64,000 nt of DNA, taken from Aulostomus chinensis (taxonomy: Eukaryota > Chordata > Actinopteri > Syngnathiformes > Aulostomidae). Shown in pieces: positions 1-13,446 of the stretch. The DNA is taken from positions 21,465,027-21,529,026 of the forward strand of contig JBBMOA010000017.1 of the NCBI GenBank assembly GCA_037954235.1. Reading direction: 5' to 3'. The position numbers and the translations under genes are program-made. The notes under the pieces were generated by a model. It saw only the letters and a program-made list of their open reading frames with translations. It had not been told where the DNA came from and ran no database searches. Numbering within the stretch: position 1 is the first letter of the stretch; each line of letters opens with the position of its first letter.

Positions 1-1380
1 TTCGTTATGTCTGCAGTGTAAATCTCCAAATCTGCCAATTCTGCTATGCTGTAAAAGCTGCTGTCGTTCAGTGTCAGCAGGATTCCATTAGTAAGCTTTA
101 GGTGACTTTACATGCCTGAACCTTTTAAAGTAGGACTCCACATTCATTACCAATAATGGCTTCAGACAGCCCTGACCCACCACAGAAAAGGGACTGTGGC
201 AGAATAATTTGGAGTTTGCTAAAAGGCTCCCTAACATAATATCTATGTTAAGGAGCATGTCAACAGATACTTGTGTGCGACAGTTAGCTCATGTTGGAAG
301 TGGAGTTATATTAATGTGTACTAACACAACATTTTTTGACAAAGAACTTTTATTCTGTGCCGAAGAGACAATGATGATGATGATGATATTCAGCTCATTC
401 TTTTTAGAGTGTGTAGTTTCATGGGAGAAAGTGTTTTATCTTGCAGTTAGAAGGGTTTTTTATCCACGTGGGGACTCAATTATCGTATCAGCTGTCACAT
501 TACTTGATCTGCAATCATTAGATCGACATTAGACGAGCTGCACTCATACTATAATGCCGTGGTCTCGTGGAAAGATGTTCTTGATGACTGAATATATAAT
601 ATCTCCTGATATAGCCATTTTCTTTGTAGAGAATAAAAAGATTGTGATGGCATTTTTCAAAAATAAAGAATTCCCTGTTTAAAGTGTTTTACATGAAAAT
701 ATAGAAGCTTTTTTTTAACAGATCAGTCAATGTGAGGGAACGGTCGTAATCCAAATATTGAAATATATGTGAGATCTTCTCTTCAAGCCACATCTACGTC
801 TTTGAGTGATTCAATCACTAAACTCTTATAACCAGAAAAAGAGTTTATCCCATTATCTGTTAGAATGTTTTAAGGGGTTGATTGGCTCACACTTTTAGGT
901 TGGTATTCAGCTAAATTGCTTTTTTTTCCTTTTTTTTTTTTTTTTTTTTAGGACAAAACAAACTGCAGGGTTCACATGGTCATGAAAAACCTGGACCAGT
1001 GATAGAATTTGAAAAAAGCATTTTCTAAAAACTACATGAAGCCAGAAAAGTCACTGTCATTTTGCACAAATACCTGCATATTTGAATGTAAGTGGTTCAG
1101 ATGTGATCAACAGATAAAAATCTAGTGTTTAATATCATTGGTCTCATCTGGACTGTTGGTTTTGAGTCTGTATCCTTGTTCTTATCATGGATTGTCCAAT
1201 TGAAATCCTTGTCTTTTGATATTTATATTGTTCATTGTTTATCCCTTGTGTGTCTGTTAATGCATCTGTCTTATGTGTTTGTTTTTTTCAGTTTTCATGT
1301 TTAAATTATATGTGCTTTTATTTTGTAATCACTTCCCTCTTAGTGTTGCTTTACTTCCTGTGTGTCATTTTCCTGTAAAC
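1..1380. other. No gene seen
   Basis: AT-rich DNA with a poly-T tract near 920-950 and an (ATG)5 run near 370. The 107-codon frame at 209-532 has no family resemblance. Confidence 0.5.
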
Positions 1381-1730
1381 GAATTTTGAGCGCCACCAGC
1401 TGAACTCGCTCGCTCACGGTACCCCCAAACAGGAAGGGTTCAATTTAATTTGTTTTAACGTAAATGAAAGCGTTTGTGGTTTATTAATCATAAAGCCGGA
1501 TCAAGGAGACCTGGATTATTCTAAACCCAACCCTTGAAATTTTGAAAACGCAACTTTTTTTTTTGGGCAGCTTCTCTGGTGCTAGCTGTCATTCGCCGTT
1601 AGCTTGTAGCTGAATACACCTGGCTAGCAGTCTCTGTGTTCTGCAGTCAAACAAGTGATGCCGCTGGGGGAAACGTCTTTGTGAGCTCGGGACATCTATT
1701 TGTGAGTACTTAAAATTAAAAATACACGTC
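1381..1730. repeat. Dispersed repeat, copy C (related to 59.4-61.2 kb)
   Basis: CAGCTGAACTCGCTCGCTCAC (1399-1419) is similar to sequence at about 59612, and the stretch around 1600-1730, including CTATTTGTGAGTACTT, aligns with 61080-61240 at roughly 65% by eye. It is an unnamed repeat family. A CTCF-like string (GGTGGCGCTC on minus, about 1388-1398) also lies here. Confidence 0.5.
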
Positions 1731-1757
1731 TTAATATCCAATGAAACCGCATTGCTT

Positions 1758-1985
1758 TTACATTACTTTTAGAAAAAGACTTGTATTTTTTTTATTTAAA
1801 CATCGACTTCTTTTCATTAATCCTGTGGTAACTGACGTTTTTGAGTCTGCGTGGCCGTGAATATTTAGCTTAAAGGTGTGGGAAAAGCGGATTGTGTGTG
1901 AATGTTGTGTCAGCGCTTGCAAAGTTACTTTCATCCGCTGTGCGTCGCTGTAGGCTGACAGTAACTGAGTTTTCCCGGCAGCCAT
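1758..1985 (-). other. Possible first coding exon or promoter on the minus strand (unsupported)
   Basis: The minus-strand start AAAATGGCTGCCGGG has good Kozak context and is a YY1-type start motif, opening a 75-codon frame that begins MAAGKTQLLSAYSDAQRMK. A GTAACT-type donor could follow within that stretch. The protein is not recognised and the area adjoins a dispersed repeat, so this may be chance. Confidence 0.15.
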
Positions 1986-2030
1986 TTTGACAGGTACCAG
2001 CAAGGTAAACACAGGTGTGAATGAGCAGAT

Positions 2031-3680
2031 TTATTATGGTCCCGGTCTGTTCAGTGACTCAACCATTCCAGTCAGCGGGCTATTTTTTTGTTATATTTCA
2101 AACGCTTCATTAGATTTTGGTCTAAAGAATGCTGACAGACATGTGGGTTGCATTTTGTTGTTGTTTTTAATCTCTTAATGTCCAACCAGAGTATCTATAT
2201 ACAAATCAGAGCTGTGATGAGCTGAACTACAAGAGTTTAGCTTGCTCTATTGCAGCTGATACCAGGGGTTTTTGTTTGTTTGTTTGTTAGTTTTTACTTC
2301 AAATTGTTCTAAATACAACAATAAAGGCATATTTTGTCATATGAAAATTGGACATGTTGAAGCAGCTTCAAGAAATAAAAGGAAAAAAATAGATAAAAAG
2401 GAGAACACAAAGAAAACAACACTGTGAGGGTCTCATTCTAGAAGAGCAAAAAGGTCCATTAAAGAAAACAGTCTCTGGGCATCACTGCTTGTCATGTCGT
2501 ACAAGGATTTTACAATGGATCGTTCTTCCATCTGCCTTGAGGTGTTTGCATCTATGAATAAAATGTTTCGCAAGTGCTATTAAACTGTTCACCAACAAGT
2601 CCAAATTCTTCTCCTTTGTTAGCGGGCTAATTTCAATAGCAGTACTGGGGCTTACCTAAATGGAACACAGCTGTAAATAATGTTATGTATACCACACCAG
2701 TGTTTACCCTGATTTGACTAATACACACGTCAGTGTCGGGTGTTTTCAGGGTTCTCAGGAAGTGTTAGACGGCCCTTTTGTCCCTGTTGTCATGTAATAA
2801 GATTTTGCACAATCTGACACGGAAGTTAACACGACAAACTCAAATTAGAGTAAAACTGTGTGTCTAGTTTAGAGGTTAAAGTGTTTGTTTTTGTGTCACA
2901 CGAGATTATAACACAGACATAAAATCTACCGTACTTGATCTGAAAGGGAGCAGTCTTTCGTCGCACAAATAGTTCAATGTGAAACTAAACTGCAGAAGTA
3001 CAACTGAAAGAGTTTTTTTCTTTTCAGACTGAAATTAAAAGCACTGTTGGTGTGGAGGGAGGGAGTCATCTTAGCCACAGATGCTCATATTTTCTTTCTT
3101 TGAGGAGGTTTTGTTATTGTGACTGTCAAACTTAACATATCTTAGCAGCCACATGTGCTTGGAGTCCGCAGAGAGCCCTTTCTTCTTAACAGTTGAACAT
3201 GTGTTTTGAGTTGGCCAGAGCTCATAGCTGAATGAAAATATGTTTTGGTTTTATTGTGATGGGTTTGGAGCCTTCAGTAGCAGTGGACTGATACATGTCA
3301 ACCAAATAAGTTCGACGTGTGTGAATCTGTTTCGGCTGAATGCTGTGAATCATTCTTTATTTGCCGGTAGAGCACCGCGTCTACCGCACAAGACAAAGGT
3401 CAAGGTCTGATGCTATACAACCTAATAATACATTGTTTGCAAGTGTACCCTGCAGGATTGTATTGATAACAATGCAAAAAACAAATAGTGTGATCATTCA
3501 GCCATTTATAAAGAAACAGTTTGAGTTTCATCTCATCCTGCCCAGTCTAATATGCGTGTATTCTTTTAGCACATTATTTCAAAATTGTATTTTAATCAGT
3601 ATCTGTTGATGACAGTCAGTTTTTAGTATATGGGGGACAAATTGGCAACATTGGTGTGATACTGATACCACTGTACTGGG
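2031..3680. other. No gene seen
   Basis: AT-rich DNA without recognisable repeats or coding sequence; short A- and T-runs only. Confidence 0.5.
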
Positions 3681-3689
3681 GTATATTTA

Positions 3690-3875
3690 TTTATAGCAGA
3701 ACTCAGAGTGCTTCACACACTGACGGTGGAGGCTGCAATGCATCTACCCATCGTTAACATTTGGGCGTTCTGTATCTTCCTCAAGGGTAGTTTGATACAG
3801 GGGGGTCGCGAGGATCGAACCAGTGACCCGTCGGTTACCAGAAGAACGTTCTACCTCCGAGCCATCTTCTTGGTA
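3690..3875 (-). repeat. tRNA-like/SINE-type repeat relic
   Basis: On the minus strand GGTTCGATCC (3812-3821 on plus as GGATCGAACC) matches a pol III B box, and the flanks CAATGCATCTACCCATCG and TCTACCTCCGAGCCAT are typical of a dispersed fish repeat with a tRNA-like end. It does not fold as a complete tRNA. Confidence 0.5.
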
Positions 3876-5829
3876 CTTTTGCCAAAACTTGTCATGAATA
3901 TTGGCTCGTCTGTAAAACCTTCAAAACTCCCCCCACCGTATATTCTCACTGTAGCTACAAATGGAACATGCTGTTTTACAGTCATGTAATATTGTCATGA
4001 TATTTATGATTGCAATTTTTCCCAGAGATGGGAGTTATACTGAACTTCATTTAACTCATAATATTAATACAAGTTTAAATTAGCCCTGAGGCTAACACTG
4101 TTGTGTTCCAGTGGCTCTGCAACTTAGAAACACTGTGGTAAATATAAAATTTGTGTGTTGTTTTTTCATCATGTAAAAATATTCATTTCATTTAAACCTA
4201 TTTTAGTTCCATCAATATCCGCTATTTAAGTATCAGTGTTATTATCAGTCATTGGTATCAGCCAAAAAGTGTGTGTTTGCATGATGAGCCCCTATCCTTG
4301 GCTCAGGGTTTGCTAGCTGAGAGGTGTTTCAAAGACATACTGTCCATGATTCATTCATACTAGAGCTGAATTTAACTAAAAAAAAAAAATGTCTGCGATC
4401 ACATTAAATCCAAGTTTTTCCATTTATTCAGAGCTTATGTACTTTTTTGTACCCAGCCCAGCAGAGTAACAGAAAAACCAGAGGACAAGTTTCCAACAGC
4501 CGCCTTTGTGTGACGGTTATTTCTTTCAATCCAAGATGCTGCCAAGAGTGAAAAACCATTCATGTTCGTTTCACAATATCTTTTATTATCCGTACTCTTG
4601 GCTCCGTCACAAGCCAGAGTGACCTGCCCGTCGTTCAGACTGCCTCCACTAACACAGGTGCGCTTTCTGATGCTTCCTGAGACATTTGTGACACCGGTGT
4701 GAAGGACTGTCTTCCTTCATGACCGCAGATTTCAACATTGTGGAACAGAATCATTATTGAAGGTGCTGTGTTTGGATGTCAGTGTAATGTTTACAGTACT
4801 AGTGGCAAAGTTAAACATATTCATGAACAATGGCCATGTGATTGTGTAAAATATTCCTGCCCCCCGGACAAACCTGTAGCGCACACCTTCCATTCTTCCC
4901 GAGCCTACTTTTATTTTCATCAGTGAATAATCATTTAAAGCAAGGTCATTTTGATCTTCTACCTCAATAGGCCTCAATTAAATATTCATTCATTCTCATG
5001 TGGCCTCTTCGGCAGTTTCTTTGGTATGTGTGGTAAAGAGACAAAAGGCTGTGCTTTTGATTACACAAGCTTGGGCTTTTTCAAATAGATCCGCTGCCAT
5101 TATACACAGTTAAACAATCTTTTCCACTGATGAGTTGTTCGTAAAATGTTTACTTTGGCGAGGATGAGTGATTTTGTCCTTGAATGTTGGAACAAAAACA
5201 ATTAATTCAGATTGCAAAGCCTAATGCGGTAATCTACATGGCTTCTGTTTCATGTTGTACTGCCGCAGTTTGAGTTCCAGCTATTTATCAACCCCATTGA
5301 GTTGCCACCTTTTAAAGAATGCAGCCTTTTATTTTCAGGAAAAGTGACAAACGAAGTGTCACAAAAATAGAATAATCAAAAAATACGTATCAAACATGAA
5401 ATAACAACATTGATAGAATTGTAAAAATGATAAACAGTTGATAGCAACGCGTGTAACCCTTCAGCCACTCTCATCACTTGCTGAGTTTTTTTTATTACTG
5501 TTTTGATTCCTCATAGTAGCAAATGTCTGAACATGTACAATGGGTTCTGTTCACTTCAGGTAACGAGTGTCTTTCTAAAACCGTATCTTATTCTCCCGTT
5601 GAATTATTCCTTCTATTTAAGTACATGTCAGTGCAGGCTCGCCGACTGTGTGCTGTATAAATGAATGTGTCGTGCTACCTCCTGCAGAGATGGATCATTG
5701 ATCTGACGCCAGTAGGACATGGCAGGCTCTGATCAACATCACTTCCTATGCTGCAGATAGCAGTAGCCTACATACCCTTCAGCATTATGTTGGAGTATTC
5801 ATATCAAGTGTGTAACTTTATTATCTCCG

Positions 5830-6090
5830 TCAAAGAGGTAAGGTGACCTCCAGCGCGTGTGTGCGTTTGTTTGATATCTCAAATTCATGTATTTTGATGA
5901 AATTTGGTGGAAATATCAGCAATAATATTGTGTGTACTGGATAATACTAACATAACGGTTGACCATTTGCATATTTTGAGGAGGTTCCTGGAGATGGAAC
6001 CCATCGTGACTGCTGATCCAGAAGAGCAAATTCTGGCCATTAAGAAACAAATTAATGAATGGATTGTGATATTTTGAATTCTTGGGTAGA
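5830..6090. repeat. Decayed teleost dispersed repeat
   Basis: The segments TTTTGATGAAATTTGGTGGAAAT and following GAGGTTCCTGGAGATGGA resemble another common fish repeat. The 133-aa and 75-aa minus-strand open frames over it (5916-6317, 5885-6112) are not recognisable proteins. Confidence 0.5.
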
Positions 6091-8104
6091 GGTTTTGTGC
6101 TCTCTGGTTCATTATGTGGTAGCTGACTAGTCACATTTAAAACAGAACAAAAAATGTGATATCTGCTGCATGTATTCAACTCTGTTAACAGTGCTGTAAA
6201 TGTTATACAAGGGCGGCTGTAGGGAGTAGTAGATGGAAGTTTTGACACATTCATTGGACATTGAAATAGAAGCTTTACATAAAATCCAGCTAACTCCAGT
6301 TTCATTAGTAACACCATGGCTTTTACAGTTACAGAAGTAGAAAAAGCATAAAGTTATTTCCAGCAGGACTACTGGTAATTCTTTTCAAAAAATTGGCATG
6401 ATATTCTGTATATTCTTTACAAATGACATCTTGATTGGTAAAATTGGGGGGCATTAAACTTTTGTATCTTGGATCCATTTACATCTTGATTTGAAAAGAT
6501 AGGGGATATGTGTGATCATACCACCAAGCCTCCAGCCCCATAGCCAGAGGGGGTTATGTACGACAGTTGTCTCTGGAGCTCAAGCAGCCATACGAGACAT
6601 CTTAATTGACCAGTTGGCATTTTTGATTGGTTAAGCAAAACAGATGAACTGCAATTTGTGTCAAATAAACATTTATGTTTATCAACAAAGAAACATATTC
6701 ATCTCCAAAATAAAATATATCCTTTTTTAAATTTTTCTTTTTTTAGCGAGTTTGTTTTCCATTTGGAACAAATGGGAGCGCTCTTGTTATTCATCTTATA
6801 TGGAACATATCTCCAGCGGTGCCATTACATTTATCACTTGATTCAGCAAGTATCTGGAAGTGCAGCGGGTGAACAATGGTTCCAGGGATGATTTGCACAT
6901 GAATGACGTCTGTGAATGAGAGTGGGTTACATAGGAAGGCTGTCTCTCCATAGCCAAGCCAGGAAGGTTCATTCCCCTCTGCCCCCACTCCGTCGACCAG
7001 GTGAGATTCTCTGACACAAAGGGCCAAGTGAAAATGTGTTCAGCATGGATGCCTAAAAACCTTATTATGGTGATGCTTAGGGAGGATTTCAGTGGACGTA
7101 TAAAAGGGTTGAGTTGCTCCCATCTACATCTGGATCTTGGTGTATTGATGTTACACATGTCCATAGAGCTTTGATCTTTTGATTACAAGACTATATTTTT
7201 TGCTATTTTAAAATTCGATGTCATCGAAGCAAGATAAAGCCTGCAGCCCCTCTTTTCTAGTGCATTTCACAATAGTTCCGTTTTTTTAATCCTGCTCTCT
7301 TTCTGCCAGAACATCTCAATTATGCATTTTTTTCCCTTCGTGCTTATCGAACAGGTATGAATCCGCATGTAAAGATGAAACATTTTCCAGAACGAGTCAC
7401 AAACGTGTACGTACTTTTTTTTTATTTGTCTAGTCATTCTTAGGAACAGTTTTTGTTTTTGTACTGTTCAGTTGTCAGTTACAAATGGCAATAAACTTCA
7501 CTCAGACTCAAAAAATGCACCTGAAATGAAAATATTCTCGATTATCTGCTGATACTATGAATGTCAGTGCTGCTCGTTTTCATGTCATTTAGGTTAATAT
7601 TGTGTACGCAGGATATACTGGATGTGTTATTAGAATTCCATACTCTGGAATAACCTCACATAGGCTCATTTAAAGTTAATATCAGGGATTTCTGTGACAC
7701 TAAAACACAGCAGCCAGACATGTTACTTATAATGGAAACATGGATATTTACTGCTAACATTCATTCCCGCTTAATAAGACAGGAAAAACGCCAATCCATT
7801 TGTCCAGTTTTGATTGCACCATGCGTGTGCAGCTTTTAGCCATTTCATTACTAAACTGCAGCATTGGCTGTTCAAGCAGGTTTATGAGAAAATGTTCTAT
7901 TTCTACAGTTTAGTGTCCATCAAATCAAAATATTGAATCTAAGCTGTTTATCTCTAAATAACCACTGTTGGTCTACATACCAGCTGTAGCTTTCACACGT
8001 GAACACAGCAGCACCTCAGAGGACAACTCCTCCTATCCTGCAGGAGGACACGGCGGAGGGGAATGCTCCACTAACTGCCCTCTTCAGTAGCATAAAACAT
8101 GATG

Positions 8105-8139
8105 TTCAATACAATGTTCTCTAAGAACATTGTATTGAA
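8105..8139. repeat. Perfect 16-bp inverted repeat with 3-nt loop
   Basis: TTCAATACAATGTTCT (8105-8120) is followed, after CTA, by its exact reverse complement (8124-8139). The flanks do not pair. Confidence 0.9.
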
Positions 8140-8613
8140 TTGGAATCTGTCAATGTCATGGAAGGAAACTGGACTAAAACCAAATTATGGCTAAAATGAG
8201 ACTAAAAACTTTTGACATGTTATTGACTCAAACAACATGCATTTCAGTCAGAAAACTTAAAACATAGTTAAGTCTAGTTTAGATTTAGACCAAGAAGAAA
8301 ATAGATAACAAAATTAATACTTTTATGAATCACCTGCTATCTGATAAGGAAGTGATAAGTTTAAGTTTTAAGCCTTAAGTTCACAAGTCAGCATGAGGAC
8401 ATAACCATGATCTGCCTCAGTTAAGTGGGTTTCTGTGAGCGTGCCGGCTGAGAGGATGAGGAGGACCACCACGGCTGAGCCATAATGAAGAGACCCAAAC
8501 TGAAGCTGTGGTCAGAGAGCTCCAAATCTAGATTGCCAGATTCCTGTTCGAGATGCTTGAAATCACATTATAATTAACCACATTTAGGATTGAGAGCAAA
8601 GAGTATTCCCATG

Positions 8614-8615
<2 letters not shown>

Positions 8616-8683
<68 letters not shown>
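8616..8683. repeat. (CT)n microsatellite
   Basis: Two CT blocks separated by ACACATT. Confidence 0.97.
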
Positions 8684-8686
<3 letters not shown>

Positions 8687-10902
8687 GCCTTCCTCCATGC
8701 ACATCTTTCCATGTCCCTGTTTTCAGTTGGGGTAATTAATATGGAAAGATGGAAAGACATCATATTCTACAAATTCCTATGAGATTGGCTTGCAAAAGCT
8801 GTTAAAGCCAAGTAGGCAAATTAGTATTCATGCAGGTTTTCCTGTTGCAAGTCATTTTTCCCTGTGGGACCAAGTAGTAGATTGGGTAGACAGGCAATGC
8901 TCATTCTTGATTATGTGAGCAGAATGCCACCACAGAGCCGAAAGCCCAGCAGAAAAAAAAAATCCTGAGGCAGTAAATCAATTTCTGTGACCTGCTAAAT
9001 GTAATTGACTACACTCTAATTCTTTAACCCCGTGTATGAGGTAGAAAACACATCCTGAGGTACAATGATTACCAGCTATTATATAAATCCAGGGTTTCTG
9101 TTTCCGTTAATAACCATTTACAGCAAAATTATACATACGCCATGATTCACTGGCAATAAACAATTGCTTTAATGCACTAGTCTTTGTTTAGTCAATCAAC
9201 TGCATCTCAGAAAACCACCTATTATTCATAATGAAAAATGGTTTTGTAAAGAGTTTTGCTTTTAGATGCATGGAAATTTGTATGTAAATGGAGACGTTCA
9301 CATTTTAGCTTGTGCTGAACACTGGATATGGCCTTTAATGTTGCGGCTCATACACCATAGGATTCACCGGCAACATTTTACGATGTTATTTGACATCAAA
9401 TGTTTTGATTACAGATCATTGCAGCTTCATAGGTTTTGATGGAGGCTGTATATATTTGATTCAGTTAAATATATAGTATAATGTTTGCTAGGAGACTGTT
9501 TTAGTTGTTTATTGCCACAGACCAGCTCCTGCAGGTTTGATTTGAATGTAGCTACAACCAATGCTATCTAGTTATGCACTCAGATCTTACTTTTTGGAAA
9601 ATCCAATGTTTGAAACATGAGCTCTTTTGACAGCATCTCTGGCCTAAACTCGGCCAGCTGTCAGCAGAGCTCTGACTTTGGCCAGATTAATTAGCACTCA
9701 CTCCTCTTCAGTCCATTCCCTGTTCCTAGTAGACCCAGCTCAGCAATCTGCTGCAAGATAATTTGGTGCTCCATGCACACAGGGCGCAGCATTGACACCT
9801 TATGCCTTGTGATTGAAGGCAATCTCCAGGGGACGAGACTAAATTTATTCATGGTGCGCTCTCCCACAGCCGCTAGAGACGTGTCTGCGTCCGCCTGCCA
9901 CACATCCACAGATTTCCTGCTCTGCATCTTTCCCCGAATGCACAAATAATACTAAATGATCTGAGGGAGTTGTTACAGTGTCTTGTATTCGTGTCCATAC
10001 AGAGACCTGGTGATCTCTGGGTGGGTGAGTCGCCTCTGCTCTGTGGATGAGAAATGAAGACAGTGTGACAATAATGTCAGGCAAGAGATGTTTTATTGCA
10101 TTTTCAAATCTACAATCCCATCAAATCTGTTCATCTGTCCACCCCAGAGAAAACATACTTTAACACACGTGTTCATGCTTGCTGCAGCTGCAGGAGGTAG
10201 AATTAATGTAATGTCTTTTTGATGCATACAACCTGTTGATGACAGAGATGTCAACAAAGGTGATCACAGCATATTAGAGCTGGGGGGTTGGTAGCAATCC
10301 CTGTGATGAACGCTGACTCTCATCCGGGGGATACCAAGTCAGCCATTCGCTTTGATTCAAATGACCAGTCATCACTGCCTATCGGACGCTCTTGCAGGTC
10401 TCTTCAACCTTAAGAGATGGACTTTTATCATACACTGCAAAACCAGCCACTCACGTGACACATTTACCCTAAAAACATCCAGCTGTGAGTGTGAAATAGC
10501 TGCAGCATTGCTGAGAGCTTCACGCATCCCCTCGGCTCTCAAGGTGATAAAAGGAAGTGCAACCTCAGGTATGAGAGCCGTCACTCCCGAGGCTGTAAAC
10601 TTGTTTGGAGTTATTGTATCATCAGAGCAGAAGAGGCAAACAAGTGCCCTCAAGTCTTCCAGCGTTTGAAAAGATATTTTGACAATTAGCCCTATGAATT
10701 TGGTTCCCCTCTGCATGTAAACACAAGCACCATTTGTTATACAAGACACTCCTGCTCTTTCAAGGCTGATGTCTGTTTCCTTTAGTAACTCAGTGTGGGG
10801 TCAGCAAGCACCTGATTGGAGCTTTCGCTAGGATAAAAGTATGCATTTGAGTAGAAATGTTTGTGTTGAATTGTTTGTCATCACTTTATTTTCTGTGGCA
10901 CT

Positions 10903-10937
10903 AGTGTGTGTGTGTGTGTGTGTATGTGTGTGTATAC
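10903..10937. repeat. (GT)n microsatellite
   Basis: GT tract with one AT interruption. Confidence 0.95.
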
Positions 10938-11129
10938 ACTTAATTCCTTCACACAACAGAAAATCAGTGAACGAAGCAAGTAATCAAAACACACAAGAAA
11001 AAAAAAATCAACAGGACTAGATAGTAAAATACTGATGATAGAACAAGGATCAGAACAGGAGGAACCAGGGAGAGTCCAAGAACTGATGCAGGGCTGGTGG
11101 CGGCAAACCAAGACTAGAAATACAGCATT

Positions 11130-11390
11130 GCAGTTGTTTGTGTCCTTGATATGCACCTGTCAATTTGACCTTGACCATTGGCCAACAAATTGTTTTCAAT
11201 TTTCTAAAGGCTTCCTGAGATATTACAGACATGTGAGGCAACAGTTGCTTTTGACCTTCGACCACCTAAATCGTTTCACTTCATCTTCAAGTCCCAGTGG
11301 ATGTTTGTGGCAAATTTGAAGAAATTCTCTCTCGATGTTTGTGAGGTATTGTGTTGTCTTGAGTGGGTTGGACGGTCACACCAGCTAATG
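11130..11390. repeat. Decayed teleost dispersed repeat
   Basis: The run of segments TTGACCTTGACC, CAAATTTGAAGAAATTC and GAGGTATTGTG is typical of a very common fish repeat. Open frames crossing it are accidental. Family name not recalled. Confidence 0.65.
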
Positions 11391-11422
11391 TGTATTTGTG
11401 TATATTCTCAGTCATCGTAATT

Positions 11423-11870
11423 CTCAAGAATAATCAATTTAGGCAACTGGACTCACCTCTTCTAAGTGAAGACGTTTCGCCTCTCGTCCAAGAACCTTCT
11501 TCAGTTCTAAATTTCTGGTGGGAAGAATCGGGTATAGGATAGGTGTGACCCACCTACAATGCTGTCCTTAGAGCCCTTCCAAGGAGGGGCAGCCAGCGTG
11601 CACGCCTTCACTCAGGTGACCTGAGCAACCCCCCCAAGAGGGCTGGGAGGGGTAACAACCCGAAACTGAGGCCAACAACCCACATGACCACCTAACGAGC
11701 CTATTGTTCTGGCCTTACAACCACTTGTTTTTTGCCCCCGCCGACCTGCGGGGATATATACCTGATACTTCCCACCAGAAATTTAGAACTGAAGAAGCGT
11801 CTTGAATGAGAGGCGGAACGTCTTCACTTACAAGACGTGAGTCCAGATGCCCAAGTTGATTATTCTTAGG
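11423..11870. mobile_element. Foldback element with ~108-bp inverted arms
   Basis: The left arm (11423-11532) and right arm (11762-11870) are inverted copies at roughly 85-90% identity by eye. Each carries the AAGTGAAGACGTTTCGCCTC / CTTCTTCAGTTCTAAATT segments common in teleost dispersed repeats. About 230 bp lies between them. I do not recognise the family name and find no target duplication. Confidence 0.8.
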
Positions 11871-12995
11871 TGAAAAACAGCGAATGTGTTCAGTCACTCA
11901 ACAAGCTTTCTGTAAAGGAAAAAAAAAGAACTGCTCAGCTACACATTTTGAATTAACACAAAAATAGTCTCTCATACTGGAGGCAGTAAAATATCTAAGG
12001 ACAGTCCTTTTTTTTCCTGTCAGTCACTCAAACATTCACACCTACGACTGAGGAAGAAGACCACAGAGGCTTTGACCAAGGGGCCAAAATATCCTGGTTA
12101 AGAAGTTGCAGCAGCAAATTGTACAAAGATTGTTGAGTGAGTAAGGATATAATTAGGGCAGCTCTCAGCTTAGAATGTCAAGTAGAGATCTATTAAAACC
12201 TAAAATGAAGTATGAGTAAAATGAAAACATCTGAAATAAATAAGCACGGGTCAGAATAGAATAGAATGTGGGACCGCAGGGTATGAATTACTACTTCTAA
12301 TTGTATTATGTGACATAAAAATAGACTATAGAACATCCCTCAAGCCATCTTCAAAAATTCACTCCTCTGTCTCGTTTCTAAAAAGTGACATGGATTTTCT
12401 GTCTTTGAAAGAAGGTATTTCATTAGTCTTTCCATCACTATGGGATAAGAACAGAGGAATGTCAGCATTAGACAAGCCGGCCTGTGAATTGCCTGGATTT
12501 AATAAACCACGCTTCTCTGCATTAGTGCAAGAAAATTACATGGTTACAATGTTCTTCATACAGTAATTATTTCTGTACAAATGTGACGATGACAGGAAGT
12601 CTGTCTGCCAAGATGCGGAGTTTCCCTGAGAACTTCAAAGAATGGCGGCTGAAATGTGGCAAATAATTTTGGCGTTTTGAACCACAGTTACATATTGGTA
12701 CTGACATTGCAGGTCTGCTGTACATGAGCTGGCTGCTGCAACAGTTGAACAAGTTGATTGTTTGTGTAAAGGGACTGATTAGCTGCACAAAGCATGCTGG
12801 GATACCCTCTATCACAATAAGAGGGCATAAAATTTTACTTCATTTCAACATTTCTTAGTGTGTCTTAGTGTTTTATCCTTTTTAACCAAACATGAAAATA
12901 TCTGCAGTTAGTATGACCCACAGATCTTACTTTACAACAAACCAGTGACGGAGACGTCCCATGACTTCCTACTTTCATGTGGTCATAAATCCTAT

Positions 12996-13010
12996 GGCCA
13001 CTAGATGGTA
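12996..13010 (+). promoter_or_regulatory. CTCF-like motif, plus orientation
   Basis: GGCCACTAGATGGTA fits the CTCF core CCASYAGRKGGC with one mismatch at the last C. It lies 11 kb downstream of nkx2.4b. One isolated motif is weak evidence. Confidence 0.35.
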
Positions 13011-13438
13011 TCTGTCACATACTGTGTACATGAATATAGGTCATTTTGATCACATGCTGGTCAGATGACTGTAAAAGTCAAGAGTCTTTCACCTCAACAG
13101 CTCTCCTCAGCTTGGTACACATTTATAGCTCAAGCTCCTGCGAACTCGCACTCAAACACATTACAGAAAAGCTGCAAAAAATGTAATTTGACAAAAACTT
13201 AAGTGTTTCCAGAGGACACACTTAGCTCATTTTTCACCTCCGCTTACTGGGAGTCAATGGCATCATTAGATAAGCTTATTTCACAACCCTTGACAAAAAT
13301 AAAAAAATAACAACACAAGCATATCCAGATGTCTTAAGCGTTCGTGCGGATGCTGAGTCAGTGTTTTGCCTCATCCTCTGTGGGCTCTTGTGTTGCGGAT
13401 TGACTCTGACACCAAACTGCTGGAACAGACTTCTTATT

Positions 13439-13446
13439 GTTGAGAG
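13439..13446. repeat. Left target-site duplication of the hAT relic
   Basis: GTTGAGAG directly precedes the left terminal repeat and is identical to the copy after the right end. Confidence 0.92.

Larger units (their letters stand above)
6100..11120. other. Intergenic DNA; no gene seen
   Basis: Apart from the hairpin at 8105 and the CT and GT tracts listed separately, this is unique non-coding sequence. The overlapping frames at 6.7-7.2, 9.7-10.1 and 10.35-10.75 kb give no recognisable protein. Confidence 0.5.

Noticed and set aside
3800..3870. tRNA gene on the minus strand
   Set aside because: A B-box-like string is present but no complete cloverleaf or A box was found; it fits a SINE-type relic.
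5916..6317. 133-codon minus-strand frame
   Set aside because: It lies largely on a decayed fish dispersed repeat and has no recognisable domain.
11423..11870. Hammerhead ribozyme in the foldback arms
   Set aside because: GAAACGTC-like and GATGAG-like strings occur, but the CUGAUGA core is missing on both arms.
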